Shown: positions 33,119-45,377, counted from the stretch's first letter. The stretch is DNA of 64,000 bases from Chlorophyllum brunneum (GCA_963576785.1 OY756144.1:682001-746000); one strand, 5' to 3'. Notes: generated by a model not told the origin, from the letters alone. Program-made: numbers and translations.

Positions 33119-34084
33119 CTACTTGTCGTCTTGTTCTTCGTATAAGGCATTGACAAGTTGGCATTTAGTAGGGCTGATCATTGGTGTTCCTGACTTGTGT
33201 TGACATCTGATCCAGAAGGGGGCATGGTCTTGTCCTCCTCTAAAGAGGGCAATGGTGCAACCTTTGAAGGTAGTGGTGCCATTTGTCTCTGCTAAGACTA
33301 GGTTATGAACTACCTCCTGCCAGTAGTTGTTATTGAGTTGTCCTTCTTCTTTGAGTGTGAGGTACGATTGGGGTGGATTGAATATGATAGGTTTGGTGGG
33401 TGGATCGAACTCCAGAATGTGTATCAGGAGGTAGTCTACTTTATCTCTCATATTGGGTTCCATTAACTGTTCAGCTACCAATTTTTTGATTCCTTCCATT
33501 CCTTCATTTAACCATTCCTGTTCATCATCTTTGTTGTAGGGCGGTTTGTCAGGTAAGGTAGTAGGGGTGTACAAGTCGAGATCTATCAGTCTTTATGCAA
33601 GTCTGTAGGTGGGGTTGTTGCTGGAATCAGTGAGATGATTGAGTCTTTCACCTGTCATGACTAGGGCACTTTGGATATATTGCTTTGTATTGGAGTGTAC
33701 CAATACGTTGAGATTGGTGGCTATCTTATCCAATAGTTCCTTCATAAGTTCATGCTTTCTGGTTGACATGGCAGCTGGGAGGGCTCTGGTGGTGGTAACA
33801 AGTAGGATACAGCTCAGGGCTTTGGCTTGGATTTGGAGGTTGTGGATAGCATGGGCAATGTACATAAGTTCTTTGGTTATGGCAGTATAGTGTTTGATTT
33901 GGTCTTTGGTGGACTGGGTATCAAGGAGGTTGTTGAGTTTTTGTTCAAACTCTATGTTGTTGGCTGGGAAGGGGGTGGGTTTGCATTCAGTATGCATGGT
34001 GTGTTGTGGAGATAATTGGCAAAGTCTAGGGTGCAGTGGATATGGCATGAGATGTATTAGGTATAGTGATCTCTTGTAATACAA
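33119..34084 (-). pseudogene. Third ORF of the old gypsy (env position), two pieces
   Basis: Open pieces at 33593-34084 and 33119-33574 in different frames together parallel the intact third ORF at 54302-55138. Shared features: the start context CAACACACC-ATG (here ATG at about 33997), a helical N-terminal half, then LVAEQLMEP, FNPPQSYLTLKEEG, NNYWQEVV, HAPFWI and PTKCQLVNAL at the end. The function is unknown. Persistence of long frames in an otherwise decayed element is notable. Confidence 0.72.
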
Positions 34085-34175
34085 GGTTTGTTGTTCATAA
34101 TTGTTACTTTTTACCCCTCCTTTTTATAGGTTTTGTCCTCAAAATCTTGTCTAAAAATTCCTGAACTACCTCCTT

Positions 34176-36050
34176 TTTTTTTTTTTTTTTTAAATCGACA
34201 ATTTATATAGCGGTGCTCGAACGCAGTCCGCGTGTACATACATACAAAGGCAGAACGTACAGAATGTTCGGAGAAGGGAAAGTAAACTACAAGTGAACTA
34301 ACCCCACGAGGCTCGTCGACATCTAGCGCGTACACTAGAGAGATGTTTGGTACCTACGATGTTCAGCGGAAAGAGGAAAGAAAGGAATTCGGAAAGAGAG
34401 AAAGTGAGAGAGAGAAATTGATAGAAAAGAAACTATCTACTCGCAATCACAAGGGGGAACATCAAACGGTACATAGCGTGTGGGTGGGTATTTACCCAGG
34501 CACCATGGGAGAGATGGAAGTAGAATGAAAACTATATAAAATAGTAGATGAGTGAGGGAAGGGGAAATAGAGGAATGAATTGGAAATCCATAACCGGGAG
34601 AGCAAAAGAAAAAAGATAAAAGAAAGGGATCCTACACAGGCACAGACCCAAACCTCCTTTGGACTTGATGACGATGTAGCAGTGGGATGGAACCGGCATG
34701 GATACGAGGGTGATCAGGTTCTGGGGGGAAGCTGAACGCGGAGGGATTACGGTGCAAGAAGTTGACGAATGTCTTGATCATGTCGATGCTGAAGTGGTAA
34801 TCGAAGTTGTTGCAATGATACATGATGTGTGACCTTGTTTGCACCATTTGACTGTTGCAGTGGTGGCACGAAAGATCCTCGTCAGAAAAGAATCGTAGTC
34901 GATATTCTCCAATCGGGGCGTGGCATAGTATGGTGCGACAAGCTCTTGCGAAGAGCTGGGGCTGGTATCCGCATTCTCATATCCATGGACCGGACTTGAT
35001 GTGCGACGGTAAGGCGGAGGCTCCATTCGCTTGCACCGGAAGGTGGAGGAAAGAGCTACCGCTGTAATTTTTGAATCCGAACATGGCTTGCCATGTGTGA
35101 ATGGCACGTTCGGCGGACTTCTTGCGAAGGTAGTCGATTGAATTCGGTACTCGGTGATTTCGACCCCGGTTAGGCCAGGCGACCGTTTGGATCCAGTCGT
35201 GAGTGGCTTTTTGTATCCCATATTTGCAATTCGATGGCATGTGATAAAACAAAAGGCGGTGTTGGTCTGACTTGCTGAACCAAGCCAGGAGTGCCTTCGA
35301 CGTAAGGATAGACTGTTGCTGGCAGGAGTGTGGTGAGCAGTTGAGTAGGAGCTGGGAGGCCATGATGGAATCGGTGAACACATGAATGTGTTCAACCTGG
35401 TCGTAATCGGCAGTAGCGAGCACCTTGGTAATACCTAAGTACTGCGCTACCAGTTCTGTGTCCATCGACATGGTTCCTCCGAGCCTCTTCATAATAGAGC
35501 TCCCGCCATCAAGATGTCGAATGGTGGCTGCCGCCGTAAACTGGCTGGCAAGCGGATTGGGATTGGGGTGGACCGAGCTGTCTGTACCAATCATGATGGA
35601 TTTTGCGTCCGTCGTTGCGTTCGTCGTTACATCGTCCCAAAGCATCTTTGAGAGGTGAGGGTTGTCCCAGTTGAATCCTATAAAAGTTACATTAGTAGAG
35701 AAATGGTCAAGTAACCTATGTCCGGGCCAGAGAGATTTAGAAACGGAATTAAAATGTTCTATATACCGAGTCTCGGGGGTGGGGTGCAAAAAGTCCATCA
35801 CAGCTCCAAGTGTCTTCTTCTTCTGAACCTCAGTAAAGTTCTTGATGTGAAGTCGGTGGGGGGAAGAATGATACTCTTTCGTCAATCTTGCCAATGCGTG
35901 TTCATCGTCCAACATATGAAGCCTCGACGATTGTCGTTCGGCCAACTTTCGGAGATGTAGTTTGATGGGCATGAGCCCCATAAGGGACTCTACACCACCA
36001 GTGGGAGAAGTGCGGAAGGCCCCAGTAATCCAGAGTGCCGCCCTTCGTTG
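34176..36050 (-). mobile_element. LINE C: 5'-truncated Tad1-like LINE
   Basis: The poly-T (34172-34191) and tail TATATAAATTGTCGATTT on the left give minus orientation; the 5' end is truncated at 36050 inside ORF2. The flanks CTGAACTACCTCCTT (34161-34175) and CTGAACTGTCTCCTT (36051-36065) form a 15-bp target duplication with two mismatches. It interrupts the chromodomain region of the old gypsy pol. Typical target-primed insertion with 5' truncation. Confidence 0.92.
34632..36050 (-). pseudogene. LINE C ORF2 C-terminal part (RNase H and finger)
   Basis: Open from about 36048 to 34977, then a stop (after KSGPWI) and a continuing C-terminal frame to 34632 with the finger CHHC...H-x4-C. RNase H motifs: GTDSSVHPNPN (Gly to Ser after the catalytic Asp), TELVAQYLGI and HVFTDS. 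Includes the C-terminal WIQTVAWPNRGRNH block. Truncated, so it cannot be active. Confidence 0.85.
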
Positions 36051-36065
36051 CTGAACTGTCTCCTT

Positions 36066-39000
36066 AGCATTTTCCAGTTCTGACTCATCCTCCTATGTGT
36101 CTTTCTCGGAGGTATAACCTTTCCAGTGTACTAGGAATTGATTTTGCCATCCTCTTGTATGATGTCCTTAGATCTCTTCTACTTCATACTGTTCTTCATC
36201 ATTGATAATCTCAGGCATCAGTGGTGGTGGGGTGTATTGGCTGTCAAACTTAGGTTTCTGATAGGGGAAGAGGAGTCTGCTGTTGAACATGTTATGTATT
36301 GCCCATATCTCAGGTAGTTCTAGTTGGTAACTTGTTTTGTCTATTTTTGCTTTTATTTGGAATGGTCCATAGTGTTTGTGATCTAACTTCTTGGTTGGTC
36401 TTGTTGTCCTGATGTTGCTTGCTTCGAGCCATACTTGTTCTTCTGGATTATACTCATATTCTGGTTTAGTGCTGTTATATTTCTTTATTTGTATCTGACT
36501 ATGTTGTAGTATCTTAATTGCCTCTTGTTGCATGTCTTGTAACTCCTGTATTCATTCCGTGATTGCAGGTGCCTTGGTAACATTTGTTATATCTCCTTTT
36601 CAGGGGTATCATCCATAAACTATTTCGAATGGCAAATATCCGGTGGTAGTGTGGGTTTTGTCATTATATTGGAATTCTGCTGTGGCTAACTATTTTTTCC
36701 AGTTGTTCTATGCATGGTTTATTACATTTCTGAGGTATGTCTCAATCTCCTGGTTGATACACTCTGTTTGACCATCTGTTTGTGGGTGGTATACTGTGGA
36801 TAAGTTTCATTGGGTACTAGTCACTTGGCATAGTTCTGCCATGAGTTTTGATGCAAATTATGGTTCTCTGTCACTGATGATTCTGTGGGGTATTCCATGT
36901 ATTCTCCATATATTATCTCGGTAGATGTCTTCTAGCTTCTTGGATGTTAAGGTGGTGTTAACTGCACACAGTCTGATTATTTTGCTGAAACAATCAACTA
37001 TGACAAGTATTGCATCATATCCCTCTGATTCTAGTAATAGTCCTATTATGTCAATTGATATTTCTTCCCAAGGTTCCACTGGTATTGATAGTGGATGAAA
37101 GTGTGTTGTCAGTCTTGTTCAGAGTATTTTGTTTTGTTGGCATGCCTCACACCCTTTGATGTATTATTTGATGTTATTATGTATTTGAGGCCACCAATAA
37201 CTCTGTTTAAGGAGTTCAATTATTCAGTGTTGTCCTGGGTGTCCTATGTCTGTCTCATCATAGTGTTGTTGGAGTATTTCTTGTCATATTTGGCTGTTGG
37301 GTGAGACATATATTCTTTCTTCAAACATTAGTACTCCATCTGTCTCCCATGTCTCCTCTAGTCATTTCTCCTTTTTCTTCAGCCACTGTGTTTCCCTTTT
37401 TGTTTCCTTTTGTAGTCAGTGTTTCAGATCTTCTTTTCCTGAGACTTCCCAGATTTGTCAGATCACAGTAATTGTGTTGTCATTGAATAAATAGCTAGGT
37501 AGTAAGATAATATCAGTATTGTCTTGGATAGTATCAGTTTTTGTTAATCTTGATAAGATGTCGGCTTTTGTGTTGGTCTTTCCAGGGATATGTTTCAGCA
37601 TATAATGGTATTCTTGTAGCTCCATCTGCCACCTCACTTGTTGTCCTGTGAGTTGTTGTGGCTTTCAGAAGTATTCCAGGTTCTTGTGATCAGTCCAGAT
37701 TTCGAATGGTTCATTGGCATCAAGTAAGTATTGTCTCCAGATTTTGATTGCTTTTTAGATGGTTAGTAGTTCTTTATTGTAGATCTGATAGTTTCATTCT
37801 GCAGGTGTCATTGTTCTTGAGTGTAATACAATTGGGTGCCAGTATTCTTTCTGTTTCTGTGATAGTACCACTTCTACTCCATAGCCTAATGCATTTACTT
37901 TCACTCTGTATTGTCCCTTGTCTTGTGGCATTGCTAGTACTAGCTCATTTGTGACTTTTTCCTTGATTCTTTTGAAGGCTTGTTATTGTTGTTCTGTCCA
38001 TACCCATTGAGTGCCTTTCTTCTTCAACTTGTGTAAAGGGGCTGCTATGTTGCTGAAGTTGTGTATAAATTGTTAGTAGAAGTTTGCAAATCCTAGGAAC
38101 TTTTCAATGTCTTTCAGGGATTTGGGTGTTGGCCACTCTTTTACCACTTTCACCTTCTCCTCCTCTATTTTAATGCTGCCTTGTCCAACCACAAATCCCA
38201 ATATTGGTATCTTCTTTGTATCGAATAAGCACTTTGATCTTTTGAAATATAGCTGGTATTTTGCTGCAATATTAAGAAATTGCTTCATCCTGTCTTCAAG
38301 TTCCTGTTATGTAGTTCCTGGGATGACAAAGTCATCCATGTAGTTGACAACTGCTCCTTCATGTAGTATCTCTCAGAAGACTGTATTCATCATCCTTTGG
38401 AATGTCACTGGCAAGTTACTCATTCCAAAAAACATGACTGTTGGTTCAAATAATCTGTTGTTTGTTACAAACACTGCTTTCCATTCATTGCCTTCTCTGA
38501 TCTGAACATTGTTGTATCCCCAAATAATATTAAGCTTGTTGAAGACTTTCACATCCTTGAGTCTGTCAATAACTTTGCTTATCAGTGGAAGTGGTGTTTT
38601 GTCTTTAATTGTGTATTTGTTTAATTTCTTATAGTCTTGTACTAGTCACTTGGTTCCGTCCTTCTTGGGTATGAAGAAGCATGGGGTCACATAAGGGGAT
38701 TGTGATGGTTGAATTTGTCCTGAGGCAATATTCTTGTTGAGGAATTTCTGTAGTTCTTGCTTTTCCATTATTGTCATTGGGTAGACTTTGGACTGTAGTA
38801 CCAGTGGTGTGTTTTCTGACAGGTTTATCTTGTGGTCCCATATCATGTGCTCTGGTAGTTTGTCGAAGTTCTTCTTGTTAAACAGGTGCATGTATTGTTG
38901 TAGGTATGTTAGTAGGTCTTCTGGGTTGGTCTAGTCTGTTTTCTTTTCCTCAATGTGTTTTTTTACCATGTGTATTCTCTCGTTGAACTGTATGTTGTTG

Positions 39001-39112
39001 TAGTGTGTGGTACAATCCTTTGGGCATCTATTGAAGTGTATTATATTGTTTGTCCAGTCAATTTCTGGGTTGTGTTTGACTAGCCAATTATGTCCGAGGT
39101 ATAGGTCTGCAC
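36066..39112 (-). pseudogene. Old gypsy pol remnant (RT, RNase H, integrase, chromodomain)
   Basis: The minus-strand text follows the young gypsy pol throughout: PCFFIPKKDGTK in RT, YMDDFVIPGT around the active site (38320-38345), ILGFVVGQGSIK (38073-38288), RNase H, integrase with ISDREP (36858-37079), and the integrase tail KKLDHKHYGPFQIK at 36168-36533. Chromodomain text (VHWKGYTSE) continues to the LINE C junction. Many stops. Near absence of CpG compared with the young copy. Confidence 0.88.
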
Positions 39113-40248
39113 TGTTATGGATTCAGCTACTAAGGGCAATCAAAGAGGATGCAACCTCTAGGGTATGGCCTTAATACCTATGTCAGCCAAGTAACCAGAT
39201 AAGCAAATGTTATCAAACTGTCATTGCTTAACCAAGAAATGGGAATCCCATTTATCTTGTAGCTCTGAGTGATGAGGGTGAGTAAAGAATAAGCAGTTAA
39301 GCAATCTTCTATTGATTGACAGCAACTGTCAACAGAAACTCTTCTTGGGTAATCAAGAAGGCTATTCCTATAGAAGATCAAAGCTTAAGCTTTGACTTCC
39401 TAATACAGTCAGCTATTTATACTAACTACTTCTTTTCTATAACTACTATGGAGTATAAATAATGAGACTGAAACAAGTTTCACAATGTGAAACTAATAGA
39501 TATGAAACTCAAGACAAAACACTACTAAAGATAGACATGAAACTGATAAAGGTGAAACAACTAAATATAGAGCAAAGTGAAACTAATGAAGATGAAATGG
39601 ATGAGTGCTTACTTATCCTCAGAGATCTCAGATGACAATGATAGAGATTCATTGGAACAGCTGTAGTCACAAGATATGTAGGATGAAGTGATAGAAGGCA
39701 ATGATGACAATGGTGGCAATGGAAGAACTGTATCCATAGGATGATTAGAGTCAGATGATAAGGATAACATTGATACAATTGGTTCTTTAGAGAGATAAGA
39801 CTTGGGTAACTTGACAAAAGCTCAAGTAGATTACAATAGTGGATGGAAAGAGTTGTTACTGTCACTGCTGGGTATAGTAGGTTTATTGTCTGGTGATAAG
39901 TCCCTAGGTCACATTTCTATGCAATAGATTCCATTGGCAACTTGTTGGTGAATGAGCACTTTGAGCACTAGACCATAAGTGTACATATAGGGGTAGATGT
40001 ACTGCATAGTTTCTTTGGTAGTCAGTCATGCTTTCCAACCATTATTTCAGATGCCATAGAGGTTGTTCTTGATGGTGCATAAGTAGAGTCCATTGGTGTC
40101 ACATACATGTAAGTATGGTACATATTTCCAGACTAGTTGAAGTAGAGAGTCGATGACAGTGTTGTTGGATTGTGGTGGAGGGACAAGTGGTATTGCTTCT
40201 GGGAATTTGTCATAACCTCTGATGTAGGTTTGAGGTTCGGACATAACA
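39113..40248. mobile_element. 1.14-kb LTR-like insertion in old gypsy pol
   Basis: It starts TGTTATGG and ends CATAACA, i.e. with inverted LTR-type ends, and sits between the DLYLGH part and the upstream protease part of the old gypsy pol. There is no long ORF. It contains a cluster of TGAAAC motifs (39465-39600), including a perfect 8-bp-arm palindrome at 39476-39494. The flanks do not form an exact duplication (TGCAC / TGTGC) and ~33 bp of host element are missing. Best guess is a solo LTR of another family. Confidence 0.5.
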
Positions 40249-40560
40249 TGTGCCTTCCAGTTATATTACCATTGCTTAATACCAGTTGTACTATATCTGT
40301 TATTTCTCCTTTCTTGTTTTCAGTTCTGTTGGCATTAATTACTCATATTAGGATTTTGAGGGGTCTGGTTGTGATTCATTCTTCTTCTACTATTCTCTGT
40401 GCTATACACATGGGTATATCCGGAGTCTACTAGTGTGGTAATTTGTTTGGGTCCCCTTATTGTTCTGATTGTTGAGTCAAGAAGAAGTTTGTGCATCAAG
40501 TTTCTTTTCTGTGGAATCACATATTGTCTATTGTGATGTAAAACAAGAACTTTAGGTTTA
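40249..40560 (-). pseudogene. Old gypsy protease region remnant
   Basis: Minus-strand text MHKLLLDSTIRTIRGPKQITTLVDSGYTHVY matches the young gypsy protease region, with the catalytic LVDSG motif kept. It is cut by the LTR-like insert on its downstream side and lies downstream of gag. Confidence 0.8.
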
Positions 40561-40579
40561 TTGGCTCACAGATTTGTGC

Positions 40580-41364
40580 CTACTCAGAGTCTTTGGCAAA
40601 ATCCTCTTTTGTCTCTTCTTTTTGCTCAGTCTCCTTGGTGATCTCTGTGATGTGTGCTTTCTTCAGTGCTTTGCAATTCTTTGAGATATGGCCTTGCTTG
40701 CCATAATTATAGCATGTTATTTTGGTGTATGTGACCTTTGTCTTCTTGTGGTAATATTTGGCAATATGCTCATATAGGTTGCAGTTGAAACATCTTGGTT
40801 TCCCATTCTGATTGGTATCTGCCCTCTGTCTGCCAATCTCCATTTGTTGTATGTGTCTGGGATTGAGGCTCACAGATAGCCTAGAATGGTTCTGATAGTG
40901 TCTGCTCTGGTATGTCTTTTGAGGAGAAATATGGCATGTATGTTGTCTGTTCCTGCTTGAGTCTTCAATGCTTCAAACTCTATTAAGAAGTCCATGGTGT
41001 TCCTCTTTCCCTGTTTGAACAACTCAATTTTCCCTTCTGCTATTGCTTTCCTATTCCCCAAGGAGAAGGTGGCTACCATCTTCTTTGCAAAGTCATCAAA
41101 TGCCAGTGTTTTCTTGTCTTGAATTGTCTGTAACTTGACATTGGTGTAAAGACCTACTAGTCCTCCTTTCATTCGTGCCAATATTCCTATTATTTTTTGC
41201 TCATTGCCCTTGATCTTGTTGAAGAGTGTCCATAAGGACATTGCTCTCCACCAATTGTCAAATTTGGTTCTATCTCCATTGAAATATCCTGGTTCTGGGG
41301 CTAAGTTCTTTGGGAAATTGATTTCATCGGCCATTTCTGATTTGGTTTCTGGTTTACTGTGTTT
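40580..41364 (-). pseudogene. Old gypsy gag, 3' part
   Basis: Frames 40870-41448 (of which the part left of 41365 is gypsy) and 40580-40873 give Gag text: LAPEPGYFNGDRTKFDNWWR, then the zinc knuckles. The first knuckle reads CFNCNLYEHIAKYYHKK (last Cys lost) and the second CYNYGKQGHISKNC (second Cys lost), so RNA binding would fail. The 5' part of the gene continues at 48739 beyond copia copy 2. Confidence 0.85.
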
Positions 41365-41369
41365 GTTCT

Positions 41370-41941
41370 TGTTGAGGAAATGACCGTAAAGAGTTGTTTG
41401 CTGGGGGCAGCAGTAAATGTAGTGGGAGAGAACGTAGGGTCTACTCACCGAGATAATAAGCTTCTATCTGATACCTGTAGTAAGGTAGTTCGGATAGACA
41501 GATATTATTGATAAAGCGGTTGACGTCAGTCAAGTAGAGGTCAAAGTCGATAAGATCGATTGAGGTGTTGTACTCAAAGAGATAGGCAATGATGAAGAAG
41601 TTGTTTGATTGAACAAGATGCAGAACTTAGGTCTGCTACATGGGGTTTATATACATATTGTAACATAGACGAGTCATACTACATAAAATACTAGCATTGC
41701 ATGGATTGTTCCTTATGACTCCCTTTAACTGCGGCGTAGTGCTTGCGGAGTACTGCGGAACATAGTATCTAGTCATTGGTACTATGTAGAATAATCTATC
41801 AAGTACTTATGACTCTCATCGTATGCAGAGCAACTCATAGGAAGTTACTACGGAATGAAGTTACTAGAAAGTAACGGATCAGTCTATTATTATCATAATG
41901 ACTTCATAGTCTATTTCTAGAATATGTCCGAAACTTCAACA
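41370..41941 (-). repeat. 3' LTR of copia copy 2
   Basis: Paired with 48162-48733, equal length, same ends. Differences visible by eye include AAATG/AAACG, AATGT/AACGC and TTTGATTG/TTCGATTG. Confidence 0.95.
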
Positions 41942-41975
41942 CTCCTCCTTGCTCTGTATTGATGTAGAGTTTTAA

Positions 41976-44900
41976 TCACTCAAACGTCAAGCCAAGGCGA
42001 GGTCGGAATAGATTGAATTTAATTTTGTCTAAATTCTTTGTGAGAATATTGGCAGGATTTTCAGTGCCTTTCACAGAGAATATTTCAATCTTTCCGTCTT
42101 CTACCAAATCACGGATATAATGGTATTTGACGTCGACGTGTTTTGATCGTTTTTCTGTTACTGGATTTTTGGCCCAAAATATTGAACCCTCATTATCACC
42201 GAAGAGATAAGGGGCCAATGATTGGATACCAATTTCTTCCAACAAATTGACAGTCCAAACAAGTTGTCGACTGCAATCTGACAAAGCCATATATTCGGCT
42301 TCAGTGGAAGATAATGCAACAGTTTTCTGTTTCCTGCTTAACCAAGCGATAGCTCCGCTGGCTAACAAACAGAAATATCCAGTTACAGATTTACGACTAA
42401 TTGGATCACCAGCCCAATCAGAGTCGGAAAAGGCATTCAGGCCTTGCATAGAACTTCCATTATAGGTAATTCTATATTTGCGAGTAGCATTAAGATACTT
42501 TAGCAAATGTAAGCCTGCATTGTAATGCGCTTTAGTTGGATTGGTCATATGTTGTGATAATTTGACAGTGGCGAAAGCTATGTCGGGCCAACTGCCTATC
42601 ATTAGATACATAACCGATCCTACTAATTGTTGATACTTCTTTATGAAGTCAGGTGTCGCTTTTCCTGTATTGGATTCGAAGATAAATCCATTTGGTAATG
42701 GTATTTCTTCCTTTCCAATTATATTAAATCGATCAAGAATTTTTCCTAGATAATCCATTTGGTCTAGGGTGATTGATCGGTTTATAGGATTTCGCGAAAT
42801 TTTCATACCAAGAAACTCTTTGGTTGGACCAAGGTCTCGGCATTCCCATTTCTTCATAAAGAGTGCTCGCTTCTCATATAGAAGTCTAGAGCCTCTAATT
42901 CCGACGAACATTGAGTCATCTACATAGACCAGAGCTATAATAAGCTCTTTGGTTTCAGGGTCGTAGTAATAATAGACTCCAGCATCTAGTTTGGATCGGA
43001 CAAATCCTAGGTCGGTCATTGACTTAGTCAATTCCTTCCACCATTGTCGTCCAGATTGCTTTAATCCATAAATGGCTCGGTTTAATTTCCAAACCAAATT
43101 ACCACGACCTGTATTGAAACCTTCTGGAAGTTCCATATAGAGTTCTTCATCCAGTTTTCCGTAGAAATAAGCAGTTTTAACATCTAAACTGAGCATCTCC
43201 CAATCGTTGAGGGCAGCGACTGCAAATATGAGTCGTGCTGTCTCATAACGGACTACTGGTGAAAATAGTTCATCGTAATCGATTCCCTCTATCTGAGAGA
43301 ATCCTTTTGCTACTAGTCGAGTACGGTATCGACCGTCTGACTTGGGTGTAAAGACCCATCTATTTTTGACAGCTTTTCTTCCAGGCGGAAGTTTAGCTAG
43401 GTCATAAACATGTCTTTCTTTGAGTGAATTTAACTCTTCTAAGCACGCTTTCCACCATTTAGATTTCTCTTCTGATGGTAGTCGATTTAGATCCTTGAAA
43501 GAAATAGGAACTAATGGTGATTCGACTTTTTGGGCGCACAGATAATCGATCATCCCTACTCCTCCTTCTCTGCATAAGTCTTCTAATGTAGAAGCTTTAT
43601 GCTGAGAACGTCTATCGATTATTCCAGGTTTGTGAGCCTCTGATCGAATTTGTCTAACAAGTCTACTTGTAGAACTTGTCAACTTCGACTTAGGAGGTTG
43701 GAACATTTTATAGTCCTGGAGTATTTTGGTCGGATGCTTGGTAGAACCATAGAAGTTTCCTGGACGTTCAGGTACTTTTCTGGTTCTTTGTGGTCTCTGA
43801 GGTATTTCAGGAACCAGTATTTGATCCGAGTGACCTCGTGGTACAGAAGGACCAGCATCCCGATCATCTTTGACAGGGGTGTAGGGTATGAATGATTGTA
43901 CATCCGGATCATCTCTGTGAGAAGGCAGATAGTTCGAATCTTCAGGGTGATTAGGTGGATCAGCATAAGATAATCCATCACTGTCATCGTCTTCTGGTGT
44001 TTGTACTTCTCTTGGTGGAAAGAGAATGTTTTGCACAATACCATCCCACTCCTCCTGAACATCAGTATCGATATTCGGTGCTTTTCCCTTTCCTTTATTC
44101 TTTTTAGGTTCAGGGAAAGGAGTTGGAATTCGTCCATGTACAGATCTATAAGTCCTATCTTCCGGAGAACTTCCGGTAGAAGTTCGGGGAATAGGACTTG
44201 GTGGTTTATCAATAGGTAAACCAGTAGATGGATCTGGAGCATGGAAGACAATAACTTCCGAAGGTGTACTTCGAGAAGTGGAAGATGATGGTTGGTTCAT
44301 CCGTTCTTCTCGCTTCTTCCCAACACATTTAGGGAAGTGTTCTTCGCTGAATACGGCTGTTGGAGATGTATAGATTACATTCCCATTTAGGTGCCTCATG
44401 AAACGATAATTTTTCCTGTCTGATGTCCAACCAAGGAAAATCATGAGTTCTGACTTTGCTGTCAGTTTATTGTCTCTTATCTCTTTTGGGAGAAAGACAT
44501 AAGCACCGCAGCCAAAGATTCTCTCTTTAGAGATGTCTGGAATCTTCTGATTCAACACTTCATAAGGTGTTTTCCACATGAGCCGTGATACCGGTGTTTT
44601 ATTATAGATATGTATTGCATGATCTATAGAAAACTCCCACCAACCATCAGGAATACAAGCATGATGCTGCATGGCTTCTGCTTTATCCATTAGAGTTCGG
44701 TTCAAGCGTTCCGCTCGACCATTTTGTTGGTGTATGTGCGGTGCACTGGTCTCATGTATAATCCCTAATGAGCGCAAATGAGATTGCAACTCGTCAGTTG
44801 CATACTCTCCTCCTCTATCAGTGCAGAGATATTTTAATTTAGTCTCATATTGAGTCTGAATTAACGCAATGAAATTTTTCATTTCTTCTGCTGCTTCTGA

Positions 44901-45377
44901 TTTCTTATGGAGGAAGCGAATCCATCCATGAGAGGAAAAGTCGTCCATTATGGTCATGACCCATTTAAATTTATGGTAAGAAAGAATCGGAAGTTCAACT
45001 AAATCCGAGTGTATTCTTTCGAATGGACGCTTTGCGCGTGTAGGGTTCTCTCTAAAGGGTTTCTGGTGCATCTTTCCCTTGGCACAACCATCGCAGACTG
45101 GCTTTTGCTCGGGAATCCGCACCGGAGTAAACCCAATCGTATTTTTCTCAAAGTGATTGAGGATACGATTAGAGGGATGTCCTAATCTCGCATGTACAAC
45201 TTTGTAGCCAACGATCGGATCCGCAGTCATAGCTGCTTGTTCCGAATGTACAATTTTTGTGTTAACAAAATGTAAAGTAGTATTACGACTTGCTGAAGGA
45301 TATGCTTGAAGAATAGCATTTCCTTCGCTATCAACTACTACTGATTTGTTGGCATCTGTTCTAACAGTTTTGCCATC
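41976..45377 (-). CDS. Copia Pol: integrase, reverse transcriptase, RNase H, copy 2
   Basis: Open frame directly after the TAA at 45378-45380, in phase with Gag-protease. The first ATG is at 45230, 49 codons in. Numbered from that Met: zinc-binding H13, H18, C46, C49; integrase core D76, D138, E174 (D-35-E spacing); RT with RWVFTPKSDGRYRTRLVAKG and YVDD at ~769-772; RNase H with DSDWAGDPISRKSVTGY, SSTEAEYMAL and HVDVKYHYIRD near the end. No stop or frameshift in 1084 codons. This is the layout of a full copia Pol. The protein would copy element RNA in particles and integrate the cDNA. Confidence 0.92.
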   Translation of the reverse strand, partial: DGKTVRTDANKSVVVDSEGNAILQAYPSASRNTTLHFVNTKIVHSEQAAMTADPIVGYKVVHARLGHPSNRILNHFEKNTIGFTPVRIPEQKPVCDGCAKGKMHQKPFRENPTRAKRPFERIHSDLVELPILSYHKFKWVMTIMDDFSSHGWIRFLHKKSEAAEEMKNFIALIQTQYETKLKYLCTDRGGEYATDELQSHLRSLGIIHETSAPHIHQQNGRAERLNRTLMDKAEAMQHHACIPDGWWEFSIDHAIHIYNKTPVSRLMWKTPYEVLNQKIPDISKERIFGCGAYVFLPKEIRDNKLTAKSELMIFLGWTSDRKNYRFMRHLNGNVIYTSPTAVFSEEHFPKCVGKKREERMNQPSSSTSRSTPSEVIVFHAPDPSTGLPIDKPPSPIPRTSTGSSPEDRTYRSVHGRIPTPFPEPKKNKGKGKAPNIDTDVQEEWDGIVQNILFPPREVQTPEDDDSDGLSYADPPNHPEDSNYLPSHRDDPDVQSFIPYTPVKDDRDAGPSVPRGHSDQILVPEIPQRPQRTRKVPERPGNFYGSTKHPTKILQDYKMFQPPKSKLTSSTSRLVRQIRSEAHKPGIIDRRSQHKASTLEDLCREGGVGMIDYLCAQKVESPLVPISFKDLNRLPSEEKSKWWKACLEELNSLKERHVYDLAKLPPGRKAVKNRWVFTPKSDGRYRTRLVAKGFSQIEGIDYDELFSPVVRYETARLIFAVAALNDWEMLSLDVKTAYFYGKLDEELYMELPEGFNTGRGNLVWKLNRAIYGLKQSGRQWWKELTKSMTDLGFVRSKLDAGVYYYYDPETKELIIALVYVDDSMFVGIRGSRLLYEKRALFMKKWECRDLGPTKEFLGMKISRNPINRSITLDQMDYLGKILDRFNIIGKEEIPLPNGFIFESNTGKATPDFIKKYQQLVGSVMYLMIGSWPDIAFATVKLSQHMTNPTKAHYNAGLHLLKYLNATRKYRITYNGSSMQGLNAFSDSDWAGDPISRKSVTGYFCLLASGAIAWLSRKQKTVALSSTEAEYMALSDCSRQLVWTVNLLEEIGIQSLAPYLFGDNEGSIFWAKNPVTEKRSKHVDVKYHYIRDLVEDGKIEIFSVKGTENPANILTKNLDKIKFNLFRPRLGLTFE

